64,000 bases of DNA, from assembly GCA_045597845.1 (NCBI GenBank), contig JAZLKZ010000063.1:12409-76408 (forward strand), given 5' to 3'. The translations under genes were made by a program, and so were the position numbers. Source of the DNA: Colimorpha sp045597845. GTDB taxonomy: Bacteria > Bacteroidota > Bacteroidia > Bacteroidales > P3. This document shows, piece by piece, positions 34,874 through 43,884 of this stretch (its first letter is position 1; each line of letters begins with the position of its first letter). Under the pieces are notes generated by a model, which saw nothing but the letters and a program-made list of their open reading frames with translations, was not told where the DNA came from and ran no database searches.

Positions 34874-35237
34874 GGTTTTTAGTTTTTCAGGTTATATAGT
34901 AATAACGTGAAAAAGAGGAATATAATTTGTCTGAGTTTGTTAAAAAAGGTTATCGGTTTTTGAAGTTGCTTATGCGGAAGGATTTAGATTCTTGAATTTT
35001 CAATGATTTCAAAGAATGGAATTTTCCAGGTATAGTGGCGCAGGTTGATGTATGGATTACCTTACTATCAAATTGTTGATTGGTCCCATTGGACCGAAAT
35101 AAGAATGAGATGAATATTTGGCTTGTTTCTTCAATTATGCATCAGAGAATGTCACTATTTTTTTGTATATTTGCAATTTTGTATGTGCCTGTGATAATGG
35201 GTGCATCTGATTGTGTAATAATATACTGAAAGAATAT
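34874..35237. other. Intergenic region upstream of the ZIP transporter
   Basis: 364 bases between divergent genes. It contains a TATATTTG -7 box at 35166-35173, about 65 bases before the ZIP start, and a short hairpin TTGGTCC/GGACCGA near 35080-35097. A metal-regulator site could lie here, but I see no convincing operator. Confidence 0.5.
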
Positions 35238-36020
35238 ATGATTGGGACTAATGTATGGTTGTCGTATGCGCTGATTGTGTTGGGCGTATTGGTGTGGGTG
35301 TTGTTGATGCCGAGACGTAGGGAGGTGCCGCATCACGTGATGGAATATGTCACTGTTTTTGGTGGCGCTTTCCTTTTTGCCAGCTGCTTCATCAACTTGG
35401 TGCCTCACATGTTTTTGGGTGAGGGCGAATACCGTTGGGTGACACCGAACCTGCATTTCAAGGTGGCTGCCGCCGTTATGGTCGGTTTTCTGATTCAGCT
35501 GGTGCTCGAACATATCACCAAAGGCGCTGAGCATGGACACAATCACTGCCACAGTTGTGAGGAACATGACCACCACAATCAAATCCATCCCATCTGGGGC
35601 TTGATGATTGGCCTCTCCATCCATTCGTTTTTGGAAGGTATGCCCTTGGTGGATTTGGATGGCGACGTGCATCAGGGTTTGCTGTATGGCATTGTGTTGC
35701 ACAATATTCCTATCGCTTTGGTGATGATTTCGCTCTTCCTGAATAACCGCTATGGCTTTTGGAAGTCGTTTGGGCTGTTGCTCATCTTTGCCGTAATGAC
35801 ACCGCTGGGCTCGTTGTGCAACTTGTTGCTCATTCCAGAGAACGAGATGTTGCAGGGTCTGATTATGGGCGTTGTGGTGGGTATCTTGCTCCACGTCTCT
35901 GTGAGCATCCTCTTCGACCACGACCACAACAAGTTCTCCTGGGCCAAGCTGTCGCTGATTTTGGCTGCTTTCGTTGCCGCCTATTTCACTCCTGGCTGTC
36001 CGGAAATCTATCCGATGTGA
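35238..36020 (+). CDS. ZIP family metal transporter
   Basis: About 260 residues from ATG 35238 (the frame to 35211 adds a polar stretch of nine residues). Eight hydrophobic segments, a His-rich cytoplasmic loop (HGHNHCHSCEEHDHHNQIH) between segments 3 and 4, and the metal-path motifs HSFLEGMPL and HNIPIALVM in segments 4 and 5 are typical of ZIP proteins. It imports zinc or a related divalent metal across the inner membrane. It stands alone between a divergent DUF1232 gene and the glycosyltransferase. Confidence 0.9.
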   Translation: MIGTNVWLSYALIVLGVLVWVLLMPRRREVPHHVMEYVTVFGGAFLFASCFINLVPHMFLGEGEYRWVTPNLHFKVAAAVMVGFLIQLVLEHITKGAEHGHNHCHSCEEHDHHNQIHPIWGLMIGLSIHSFLEGMPLVDLDGDVHQGLLYGIVLHNIPIALVMISLFLNNRYGFWKSFGLLLIFAVMTPLGSLCNLLLIPENEMLQGLIMGVVVGILLHVSVSILFDHDHNKFSWAKLSLILAAFVAAYFTPGCPEIYPM

Positions 36021-36107
36021 TATGTGACGTGTGATCTGTAATCAGTGACCAGTGATTAGGTTTTACATTCTCAATTTTCAATTTTCAATTTTCAATTAAA
36101 CTAAGCG

Positions 36108-38003
36108 ATGCTTCTGTCCATAATCATAGTAAACTACAATGTGAAGTACTTTCTGGAGCAGTGCCTCTCGTCGGTGTATAATTCCACGGGGGACTTTGAT
36201 TTGGAGGTCTTTGTGGTGGACAATGCATCGGTAGATGATTCGGTGGCGATGGTTCGTGAGAAGTTCCCGCAGGTGAAGGTTATCGCCAACGACGACAATG
36301 TGGGCTTTGCACGAGCCAACAACCAAGCGCTGAAGGTGGCTACGGGCGACTATCTGCTGTTGCTGAATCCCGACACGCTTGTGGAACCGAATACTTTTGA
36401 GCAGTGCATTAACTTTATGCAGGCGCATCCCGACTGTGGTGGTTTGGGTGTGAAGATGATCAACGGGGAGGGCAAGTTCCTGAAGGAGAGCAAGCGAGGC
36501 TTTCCCACACCTGCCACTTCGTTCTACAAGATAAGCGGCTTGATTCGTCTGTTTCCACACAACAAGAAGATTGCAGCCTATTATATGGGCCATCTGCCCG
36601 AGGACGAGACCAATGAGATTGAGATTCTCCCTGGCGCCTATATCATGCTCAGCCGAGCCGCCTTTGAGAAGGTGGGCTATCTCGATGAGGACTATTTCAT
36701 GTACGGCGAGGATATTGATTTCTCATGGCGCATCCGTCTCGCCGGCTTCAAGAACTACTATCTGCCTTCGGCGCGAATCATCCACTACAAGGGTGAAAGC
36801 ACCAAAAAAGGCAGCATGAACTATGTATATACTTTTTATAATGCCATGGCGATTTTTGCCCGCAAGTATTTCTCGGGCAAGAACGCTCGCATCTATAACA
36901 TTACGCTGCAACTTGCCATCTGGTTTCGGGCGGGACTTTCTTTCTTTACCCGATTGTGCAAGCGCATAGCGGTTCCGCTGCTCGACTTCGTGGTGCTATT
37001 TGCGGGGTTCTTCATTATCAAGAACCTTTGGGCGACCTACAAGGGAGCGGGCATCAACTATTATCCCGACAGCTACACTTGGGTGGTGATTCCCATCTAT
37101 ATCTTGCTGCTGATGTTGGGCATGTTCCTTTGTGGTGGCTACGACAAGCCTATGCGTATTGTGCGCAACCTCAGGGGTTTGGGTATCGGAGCCTTGCTGC
37201 TGCTGGTGTTCTATTCGCTGCTTGACGAGACGCAACGTTATTCGCGCATGGTGATTTTGCTGGGCTCGGTGTGGAGTGTGATAGGGGTGTTGGGCATTAG
37301 AGGAGTGCTGAACATGCTGGGTGTGGAGGGCTATGCCACCGTGCATAACGAGAAACGCAAATGTCTGATTGTGGGAGAAAATGCTGAGTGTCAGCGTGTG
37401 CAGTCGTTGCTGAGCGACGTGGGCATCAGCTTCAGTTTCATCGGCTGTGTGAGTGTCGCAGAGGCGCGCAGGCTGTCGGAATTGATTCACTACTATCGTG
37501 CCGATGAGGTTGTATTCTGCAGTCAAGATGTCCCGCCGCAGGAGATTATCACCATGATGTCGTCGTTGCAGTCGTCGGGCGTGGAGTACAAGATTGTGCC
37601 GCCCGAGAGTGATTTTATCATTGGCAGCAACAGTATCAACAGTAGTGAAGACCTTTACACCATCGACCTCAATACCATTGCCAGTCCCACCAACCAACGC
37701 AACAAACGCATCTTCGATATCCTGTCGGCAATGTTGCTGATTTGTCTGACACCCATCTTGATTTGGTTCCAAAAGAAGCCTTCATGCTATCTGCGTGATT
37801 GTTTCCGTGTGCTTGTCGGCAAGCAGAGCTGGGTGGGCTATGAACAGCATCCAGGCGTTTTCTCGCCCCACGACATCACCAGTCGTCAGCCCGACAACGC
37901 CACCACGCAACGTTTGCGCCAGCAGATCAATTTGCGCTATGCCAGAAACTATCAGGTTACGACCGACATGCTGATTGTGTGGCGCAACTTGAGTAGGATA
38001 TAG
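36108..38003 (+). CDS. GT2 glycosyltransferase fused to degenerate polyprenyl sugar-transferase module
   Basis: 631 residues in three parts. Residues 1-250 form a GT2 glycosyltransferase (LSIIIVNYNVKYFLEQCL, FVVDNASVDDS, LLLNPDTLVEP, ED motif in MYGEDIDFSWRIRLAG). Residues ~270-405 hold several membrane helices. From ~415 there is a Rossmann-like domain (KCLIVGENAECQRV ... EVVFCSQDV), as in PglD/WcaJ-type transferases. The last ~100 residues start like a bacterial sugar transferase (NKRIFDILSAMLLICLTPIL), but the usual catalytic core is shortened. It likely makes a rhamnosyl or similar linkage in a surface glycan at the inner membrane. Confidence 0.85.
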   Translation: MLLSIIIVNYNVKYFLEQCLSSVYNSTGDFDLEVFVVDNASVDDSVAMVREKFPQVKVIANDDNVGFARANNQALKVATGDYLLLLNPDTLVEPNTFEQCINFMQAHPDCGGLGVKMINGEGKFLKESKRGFPTPATSFYKISGLIRLFPHNKKIAAYYMGHLPEDETNEIEILPGAYIMLSRAAFEKVGYLDEDYFMYGEDIDFSWRIRLAGFKNYYLPSARIIHYKGESTKKGSMNYVYTFYNAMAIFARKYFSGKNARIYNITLQLAIWFRAGLSFFTRLCKRIAVPLLDFVVLFAGFFIIKNLWATYKGAGINYYPDSYTWVVIPIYILLLMLGMFLCGGYDKPMRIVRNLRGLGIGALLLLVFYSLLDETQRYSRMVILLGSVWSVIGVLGIRGVLNMLGVEGYATVHNEKRKCLIVGENAECQRVQSLLSDVGISFSFIGCVSVAEARRLSELIHYYRADEVVFCSQDVPPQEIITMMSSLQSSGVEYKIVPPESDFIIGSNSINSSEDLYTIDLNTIASPTNQRNKRIFDILSAMLLICLTPILIWFQKKPSCYLRDCFRVLVGKQSWVGYEQHPGVFSPHDITSRQPDNATTQRLRQQINLRYARNYQVTTDMLIVWRNLSRI

Positions 38004-38061
38004 GGACATGGAACGCAAACTTTAGTCGTATCAATTGTAAATTCTCAATTATCTATTCAAA

Positions 38062-39171
38062 ATGACCATTCCTGAAACCATCAAAGACCTTCAAAACCGC
38101 AAAGAGGCGCTGATAAAGTTCCTCGACATTGATAATCTCATCGCCCAGATTGCCGAAGAGGAGAAAAAGACCGAGGCGGCTGACTTTTGGGAGAATCCGA
38201 AAGAGGCTCAGAAGATAATGAAAGGCATCCAGTCGAAGAAAACGTGGACTTTGAGCTACAAAGAGGTCGCAGACAGCTGCGACGATTTGCAGGTTATCAG
38301 TGAGTTTTTCGATTCTGGAGATGCTACTGAAGAGGAAACTTTGGCGCAGATTGCCGTAACGCAGAAGAAGGTCGAAGAATTGGAGTTCAAGAATATGCTT
38401 CGCAATGAGAGCGACCGTTTTGATGCCGTGCTGAGCATCAACGCTGGCGCAGGTGGCGTAGAAGCGCAGGATTGGGCTGAGATGCTCATGCGTATGTATA
38501 TCCGCTATGCCGAAACGCACAACTACAAGGTGGCTATCAGCAATTCACTCGACGGTGAAGGTGCAGGCATCAAGAGTGTCACGATGCAGATAGAGGGCGA
38601 TTTCGCCTACGGCTACCTCAAGAGCGAGACGGGCGTGCACCGCTTGGTGCGTGTGAGCCCTTTCAATGCTCAGGGCAAGCGAATGACCTCTTTTGCCAGC
38701 GTGAGCGTGACGCCGTTGGTTGACGACACCATCGAGGTGGTGGTTGACAATTCGCGCCTCAGCTGGGATACCTTCCGCAGCGGTGGTGCTGGCGGTCAGA
38801 ATGTCAACAAGGTGGAGTCGGGCGTGCGTCTGCGCTATCAATATAAGGATCCTTATACTGGAGAGGAGGAGGAAATCCTTATCGAGAACACCGAGACTCG
38901 TGACCAGCCGAAGAACAAGGAAAACGCTTTGCGACTGCTGCGCTCTCAACTCTACGATCGTGAAATGAAGCACCGTATGGAGGAACAGGCGAAAATCAAG
39001 GCAAGCCAGAAAAAAATTGAGTGGGGATCGCAGATTCGTAGCTACGTGATGGATGACCGCCGTGTGAAGGACCACCGCACCAACTATCAGACAGGCGATG
39101 TCACTGGCGTGATGGACGGCAAGATAGACAATTTTATTAAAGCATATCTCATGGAGTTCGGCGGCGAGTAA
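38062..39171 (+). CDS. prfB: Peptide chain release factor 2, no programmed frameshift
   Basis: 369 residues in one frame. The stop-codon recognition motif SPF (VSPFNAQGKR) marks RF2, and GGQ lies in RSGGAGGQNVNK. Domain 1 helices, the central domain and the C-terminal DHRTNYQTGDVTGVMDG are normal. In many bacteria, including relatives, the start region has CTT TGA C, where a +1 shift is needed. Here the matching codons read CTC GAC in the zero frame (KFLDIDNL), so the shift site and in-frame UGA are gone. Feedback regulation by frameshifting should be absent. Confidence 0.95.
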   Translation: MTIPETIKDLQNRKEALIKFLDIDNLIAQIAEEEKKTEAADFWENPKEAQKIMKGIQSKKTWTLSYKEVADSCDDLQVISEFFDSGDATEEETLAQIAVTQKKVEELEFKNMLRNESDRFDAVLSINAGAGGVEAQDWAEMLMRMYIRYAETHNYKVAISNSLDGEGAGIKSVTMQIEGDFAYGYLKSETGVHRLVRVSPFNAQGKRMTSFASVSVTPLVDDTIEVVVDNSRLSWDTFRSGGAGGQNVNKVESGVRLRYQYKDPYTGEEEEILIENTETRDQPKNKENALRLLRSQLYDREMKHRMEEQAKIKASQKKIEWGSQIRSYVMDDRRVKDHRTNYQTGDVTGVMDGKIDNFIKAYLMEFGGE

Positions 39172-39253
39172 AAAGGTGTTGTGAAATAGTGATTAGTGAA
39201 TAGTAAAATAGTGAACCGAGAACTCTTGATTTAATCTTCAAATCTTGTATACA

Positions 39254-40084
39254 ATGAATGCACGAAAGATTGACATGAACGAATGGACCCTCTTTGGCGG
39301 GGGCGCAGTAGGGGAGAGCTATAACCATGTATCTGACTCTTCTTTAATGTTGAAACTTTATTTCGCCGATTATCCCATGGAACGCGTGGTGCAAGAGTTG
39401 GAACTTGCCAACGCTGTGAAGGATATGGGTATTACCACACCGGAACCGGGCGAATTGGTGTCGGATGGATCTCGCTATGGTATCATCTTTCATCGTATTC
39501 TTAACAAGAAGTCGTTCTCGCGTGCCATTGCCGATGATGCTTCTTTGTTGGAGCCGTTAGTGAAGCGTTTCGCTGAAATGTGCCGCAAGTTGCATTCAAC
39601 GGAATGTACCGCAAAGGTGATTCCAAGTTATAAGGATTTCTATCTGGAGGTACTGAAGGCAAATACCTACATCGCTGAGTCTGACAAACCTATTATCGCT
39701 CAACGTATCAAACAGTTGCCTGACGCCCACTACTGTGTGCATGGCGACTTGCATATCGGTAACGTTATCACCGACGGCAATAAGGATTATTTTATCGATT
39801 TGGGAGAGTTTATGTCAGGCAATCCTTTGATTGACATTAGTATGATGTATTTCGTTACCCATACCGACAATCCTTTTACCGAGCATGTGTTCCATCTCAA
39901 GCCCGCCACAATGCACAAGGTTTGGGAGGTGTTCTTCCCCGCCTATTTTGGTGAAGGCGCCGACGAAGCTGCCATTGTAGAAGAAATGGGACCTTATTTT
40001 GCACTCCGCACCATCGCCATGGAGGTGGATGCCAACCGTACCGAACCGGAATTTGAGGTGGTGAGAAAGAAGTATCTCTATTAA
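39254..40084 (+). CDS. Aminoglycoside phosphotransferase-fold kinase
   Basis: 276 residues from ATG 39254. The catalytic loop is CVHGDLHIGNVI (HxDxxxxN) and the metal-binding loop YFIDLGEF. An N-terminal Gly-rich loop (GGGAVGESYNHV) and Lys in LMLKLYFAD complete the ATP site of the APH/choline-kinase fold. The substrate cannot be told from sequence; small alcohols, sugars or antibiotics are possible. It is convergent with the chromate transporter gene pair, with a 6-base gap. Confidence 0.82.
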   Translation: MNARKIDMNEWTLFGGGAVGESYNHVSDSSLMLKLYFADYPMERVVQELELANAVKDMGITTPEPGELVSDGSRYGIIFHRILNKKSFSRAIADDASLLEPLVKRFAEMCRKLHSTECTAKVIPSYKDFYLEVLKANTYIAESDKPIIAQRIKQLPDAHYCVHGDLHIGNVITDGNKDYFIDLGEFMSGNPLIDISMMYFVTHTDNPFTEHVFHLKPATMHKVWEVFFPAYFGEGADEAAIVEEMGPYFALRTIAMEVDANRTEPEFEVVRKKYLY

Positions 40085-40090
40085 AATCAA

Positions 40091-40672
40091 TCAAAACAAC
40101 AATAGTCCGGCCACGCCGCTGAGCAACATCAGCGCAATGGGGCCGGGCTTTTTTTTGCCATTGGGCAAGAGCGAAAGCAAAAAGACGGCGGCGAAGATGC
40201 AGCAGCATACAATAAAACGTCGGTTCAATCCTATCTGACCGAAATTTTCGGTGCTTAGCAATGAGAGAGCGGCAGCGGCAATGAGTCCGACTACGGTAAT
40301 GCGGATCAGTCGGATTACGGCCATTACGACGGGATGGTCTTTGTAGTGTTGCAAGAATTTGCAAACAATCAGCATGAGCGTGACGGGAATGAGAATGACC
40401 GCTATGGAACATATTAAAGCTCCGCAGACTCCCAGTGCAGGACTGTAGCCATAATTCACCATGGCGGTATAACCAGCGTAGGTGGCTGTGTTGATGCCAA
40501 TCGGGCCGGGCGTCATTTGGCTGACAGCCAAGACGTCGGTGAACTCAGAGGCGGTAAGCCATTGATGATGCACTACAACTTCACTCTGGATGAGCGAAAT
40601 CATCGCCAGTCCACCCCCGAAGGTGAAGATTCCGATTTTGAGAAAAGTCCAGAAGAGTTGAAACAGCAGCAT
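40091..40672 (-). CDS. Chromate transporter half-size subunit, second gene
   Basis: 193 residues forming one CHR domain: FLKIGIFTFGGGLAMISLIQ near the N terminus and the family motif VLAVSQMTPGPIGINTATY near residue 48, with about five membrane helices. It pairs with the similar gene upstream (20-base gap); short-chain ChrA proteins act as heteromeric pairs. Substrate is predicted as chromate or sulfate-like anions, by family only. Confidence 0.9.
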   Translation of the reverse strand: MLLFQLFWTFLKIGIFTFGGGLAMISLIQSEVVVHHQWLTASEFTDVLAVSQMTPGPIGINTATYAGYTAMVNYGYSPALGVCGALICSIAVILIPVTLMLIVCKFLQHYKDHPVVMAVIRLIRITVVGLIAAAALSLLSTENFGQIGLNRRFIVCCCIFAAVFLLSLLPNGKKKPGPIALMLLSGVAGLLLF

Positions 40673-40692
40673 TTATAGGATTGATAATTAAT

Positions 40693-41319
40693 TTATTTCT
40701 TGTTCTCGGAAAATCTTCCCCACAGTGTTCCTCCAACGATTGTGGCGAGGATGATCCAGATAGGAGAGACCCCCGCGAGCCAGATGAGCAATGCCGCCAA
40801 AATGGGAATCCAGCAGTTTCTCCAGTTGATGCCGGCAGTCTTGGCCATGCGGAATAGGGGGGCGGCAATGAGTGCTACCACGGCGGGACGAATGCCCCAG
40901 AAAATCTTTTCCATCGTGGCGTTTCCGCGGAAATGGCGAAAAAAGATGGCTAAGAGCAAGATGATGCAGATGGGTACTGCGATGTTGCCGATGATGGAGA
41001 CAATGGCACCCCGTTTGCCGTAGATTCTGTGTCCTACAGAGGTCGCCATGTTCACAGCAAAGACTCCGGGCATGGCTTGCGACACGGAGAGTAGGTCGAG
41101 AAATTCCTCAGGAGAGAGCCAGCTGCGGTGGTTTACCAATTCCTCCTCCATCATGGGAATCATGGCGTAGCCTCCTCCGATGGTGAAAGTGCCGATTTTG
41201 AAGAAACTCCAGAAGAGTTTCCGCCCCAAATGTTTGCCTTTGGGGACTGTTTGGGCGGAATATTGAAACGTTTTCTGTTGTTCTTCGTTGTGTGTCACTA
41301 TTTTTTCGTACTTTTGCAT
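40693..41319 (-). CDS. Chromate transporter half-size subunit, first gene
   Basis: About 208 residues from ATG 41319; the frame to 41358 runs through the promoter and is not used. One CHR domain: FFKIGTFTIGGGYAMIPMME and LLSVSQAMPGVFAVNMATSVG, with hydrophilic N-terminal residues. It forms a tandem pair with the 193-residue subunit. The -7 box (TATTTTTG) ends two bases before ATG, so the message is probably leaderless. Confidence 0.9.
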   Translation of the reverse strand: MQKYEKIVTHNEEQQKTFQYSAQTVPKGKHLGRKLFWSFFKIGTFTIGGGYAMIPMMEEELVNHRSWLSPEEFLDLLSVSQAMPGVFAVNMATSVGHRIYGKRGAIVSIIGNIAVPICIILLLAIFFRHFRGNATMEKIFWGIRPAVVALIAAPLFRMAKTAGINWRNCWIPILAALLIWLAGVSPIWIILATIVGGTLWGRFSENKK

Positions 41320-41321
41320 TG

Positions 41322-41329
41322 CAAAAATA
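41322..41329 (-). promoter_or_regulatory. -7 promoter box directly abutting the chromate transporter start
   Basis: Minus-strand TATTTTTG at 41329-41322, only two bases before ATG 41319. The divergent TerC gene starts at 41348, so both promoters share this very short region. Confidence 0.55.
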
Positions 41330-41347
41330 CGCAATATTTTGTAATAT

Positions 41348-42400
41348 ATGATTGGCAATTATCTGTTTTTGGTGTTTTTCTTCGTATTCATCTTTCTGAT
41401 GTTGGCTTTGGATTTGGGAGTGTTCCATAAAGGTGATCATGTTGTCGGCATCAAAGAGGCTGCCATTTGGACTGGAGTCTGGATCAGTGTGGCAATGTTG
41501 TTTGCGTTGTTGATACGGTTCAAGGCGGAATGGGTGCATGGTATCGGCTCAATGGAAGAATTGCTTGCATACGTGCGTGGATCCGATATAGAAAAGTTGA
41601 TTGCGGGAATGGATTACGATGCGGCATTGAATGTGTTTCGTAAGGAGTTGAGTGGTCAGTTCCTGGCTGGCTATTTCTTGGAGGAATCGCTCTCTATTGA
41701 CAATATTTTCGTGATGATCATGATTTTTGTCAGCTTCGGCATTGATAAAAAGTATTATCACCGCGTGCTTTATTGGGGAATCCTTTTCGCCATCGTGCTG
41801 CGTTTTGTTTTCATTTTCGCTCTGGGTGCTCTGGTCAGCAAGTTCTCTTGGATTTTGGCTATTTTTGGCGTGATTCTCATCTTCAGCGGCATCAAGATGT
41901 TCAAGAAGAAGGATGACGAGCAAATCGACACTTCCAATCACCCTATCGTGAAATTCGTTTCCAAGCATTTCCGTGCTACGTCCACGGTGGATGGCCATAA
42001 TTTCTTTACCCATATTGATGGCAAAAGATATATGACGCCTCTCTTTATCGTGTTGCTTGTAATTGAATTTTCTGACATTATTTTTGCCGTGGATTCTATC
42101 CCTGCTGTGTTCTCGGTTTCTCTGGATCCTTTCATTGTGTTCACTTCCAATATCTTCGCCATCATGGGACTGCGCTCCCTCTTCTTCCTCTTAAGTGGCA
42201 TCGCTGACAAGTTTTGGCTGCTTAGCTATGGATTGGGAGTGCTGCTGTGCTTCATCGGTGTGAAAATGATTGGCCATGAATTCTTTGGACTCAGTATTGG
42301 CACTACAACTTCCCTTTTAATCATCCTGGGTATCTTGTTTGGTAGTATTTTGCTATCGCTTGTCATCAAGAATCCTAAGGGGAAAGTGACAATCGGTTAA
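41348..42400 (+). CDS. TerC family integral membrane protein
   Basis: 350 residues with about nine membrane helices. The TerC motifs are visible: LEESLSIDNIFVMIMIFVSF in the first half and VIEFSDIIFAVDSIPAVFSV in the second, the acidic residues of which lie in the membrane. MLALDLGVFH near the start is typical of the Alx/TerC branch. Members export Mn2+ or mediate tellurite resistance; the exact substrate is not clear. It is divergent from the chromate transporter pair with only 28 bases between starts. Confidence 0.85.
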   Translation: MIGNYLFLVFFFVFIFLMLALDLGVFHKGDHVVGIKEAAIWTGVWISVAMLFALLIRFKAEWVHGIGSMEELLAYVRGSDIEKLIAGMDYDAALNVFRKELSGQFLAGYFLEESLSIDNIFVMIMIFVSFGIDKKYYHRVLYWGILFAIVLRFVFIFALGALVSKFSWILAIFGVILIFSGIKMFKKKDDEQIDTSNHPIVKFVSKHFRATSTVDGHNFFTHIDGKRYMTPLFIVLLVIEFSDIIFAVDSIPAVFSVSLDPFIVFTSNIFAIMGLRSLFFLLSGIADKFWLLSYGLGVLLCFIGVKMIGHEFFGLSIGTTTSLLIILGILFGSILLSLVIKNPKGKVTIG

Positions 42401-42466
42401 TAATAATCAACTACAAATCAGTCGGCTGAAAACTTAAAACCGTAAACTTAAAACTATAAATCATCT

Positions 42467-42760
42467 ATGACTCCACTCTTTGTTCTTTTAGGAATTTCTA
42501 ATGGTTGGAAGACTGCCATCATGGTGGTTGCCATGATTATTGTTTTCTACCTTTTTCTGATCCGTCCGCAAACCCAGCAAGAAAAACGCGATGCAGCCTA
42601 TCGCAATAGTCTGAAAAAAGGCGATGCCATCAAGACAAATGGTGGTGTACATGCAACATTCATCAGTCGAGAGGATCAATACGCTATCATTGAAGTCGCC
42701 CCCAACGTGCGTTGGAAAGTGCAGCTTGGCGCCATCGCTCCCGTCTCGGAGAAAAAGTAG
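42467..42760 (+). CDS. yajC: Preprotein translocase subunit YajC
   Basis: 97 residues. One membrane helix (IMVVAMIIVFYLFLIRP) is followed by RPQTQQEKRDAAYRNSLKKG and a beta-rich cytosolic domain (GDAIKTNGGVHATFI, YAIIEVAPNVRWKV), the YajC pattern. It assists SecDF. A terminator follows the gene. Confidence 0.9.
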   Translation: MTPLFVLLGISNGWKTAIMVVAMIIVFYLFLIRPQTQQEKRDAAYRNSLKKGDAIKTNGGVHATFISREDQYAIIEVAPNVRWKVQLGAIAPVSEKK

Positions 42761-42791
42761 GTGGATGGCTTTTTGAGACGTTTCCTGTTTT

Positions 42792-42824
42792 GACATCGTT
42801 GCGAATCAGCGGTGTCTTTTTTTT
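42792..42824 (+). terminator. Intrinsic terminator after yajC
   Basis: GACATCG (42792-42798) pairs with CGGTGTC (42810-42816, one T-G pair), then eight T. Confidence 0.8.
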
Positions 42825-42842
42825 ATGTTTTTTTAACGTGGG

Positions 42843-42888
42843 TACAAAGAAAACTATTTGTGTTTCTAAAGTTTTCTTTGTATCTTTG
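42843..42888 (+). promoter_or_regulatory. Promoter bracketed by a perfect 12-bp inverted repeat, candidate TetR operator
   Basis: TACAAAGAAAAC (42843-42854) and GTTTTCTTTGTA (42871-42882) are perfect inverse copies separated by 16 bases. A promoter fits within: TTTG at 42857-42860, 20 bases, TATCTTTG at 42881-42888, so the second arm overlaps the -7 box and the first lies just before -33. Binding of a dimeric repressor to both arms would block RNA polymerase. The downstream gene is a TetR regulator with an RND pump. Confidence 0.7.
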
Positions 42889-43190
42889 CACTCCATGTTT
42901 GTAAAGATGAAATATTGTAAATATTTGATAGTCCGTGTTTTTTGAAGTTGTCTGATTTGTCGATTACAAGGAAATTAAGATTAATTAATTGATGGAAATG
43001 CAAGAACTGACGTCGACTGGGAACAAAATATTGGAACCGTTTGTGCAAAGTACGCAATAACAATCAAAACTTACGCTTGTTGTAATGATTGTATTGCAGG
43101 CCTTTGCAGTAAACTTTTTTTTTCGTTTCGGTAGGCAGACTATCAACGTATTTTACAACGCAAAGCAATTAACCAGCACCTCTCTTAGCA
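42889..43190 (+). other. About 300-base leader of the TetR-RND operon
   Basis: It begins with a 16-codon open frame (42895-42945, MFVKMKYCKYLIVRVF) directly behind the promoter and then an untranslated stretch with no recognised gene. The tiny frame could be a leader peptide, but codon statistics over so few codons cannot decide. Confidence 0.4.
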
Positions 43191-43832
43191 ATGGAAGCCA
43201 ACAACGAAAGAATCATAGAATTTGCCATGCAGCAGTTCGTCGATAATGGGTGCAAGCGCATTACGATGGACCAATTGGCGAGTTCTATGCACATCTCCAA
43301 GCGGACGCTTTATGAAAACTTTGCCTGCAAGGAAGACTTGATAGATGCTTGTTTGAAGACCATTTCCCTAAAGGTGGAGGCGAACGTGAAAATCATTCGT
43401 GAGGCTACGGACGATCCTATGCTGATGATTTTCTATATGAGCAAGAACCACACCCATTTCTGCATCAAGTATGAGCGACTGATAGAAGATACACGTGACT
43501 ATTATCCTGCCATCTACAAGAAATATTTCTCTATGAAGGCGGAACAAGTGGTGGAACAGATCCAGAAAGGTCTTGAACTTGCCGCTTCAAGGGGCTGCAT
43601 TCGCTCCGATGCCAATCTTAAAATCGCGGCTAATTCCATGGTCTATTTCGTGGAACAAGTGCGCAATAGCAAACTGTTGGATAGCAACTCTCGCCATGAT
43701 ATCAATAGTGAGTTCCTTTTCACTTATATGCGTGGCTTGATGACGGAGGAGGCTATTGCACGCTACAGCAAGAATGAAGAGCAAGTGAGAAATCACCTTC
43801 TGAACGATACTCCGTGGATGGAAGGTGTGTGA
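43191..43832 (+). CDS. TetR/AcrR family regulator of the efflux operon
   Basis: 213 residues. The N-terminal helix-turn-helix is GCKRITMDQLASSMHISKRT with LYENFACKEDLIDACL, the classic TetR pattern. The C-terminal ligand domain is variable. It is the first gene of a TetR-OMF-MFP-RND set and probably represses the operon, including itself, through the inverted repeat at 42843-42882. Confidence 0.9.
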   Translation: MEANNERIIEFAMQQFVDNGCKRITMDQLASSMHISKRTLYENFACKEDLIDACLKTISLKVEANVKIIREATDDPMLMIFYMSKNHTHFCIKYERLIEDTRDYYPAIYKKYFSMKAEQVVEQIQKGLELAASRGCIRSDANLKIAANSMVYFVEQVRNSKLLDSNSRHDINSEFLFTYMRGLMTEEAIARYSKNEEQVRNHLLNDTPWMEGV

Positions 43833-43884
43833 AAATTAAAGATTATAAATAAGTTTTTTGAATAAACAAAATCAATAACATACA

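Noticed and set aside
38062..38200. Search for a programmed +1 frameshift in prfB
   Set aside because: The coding frame is continuous from ATG and the CTT TGA C site is replaced by CTC GAC.
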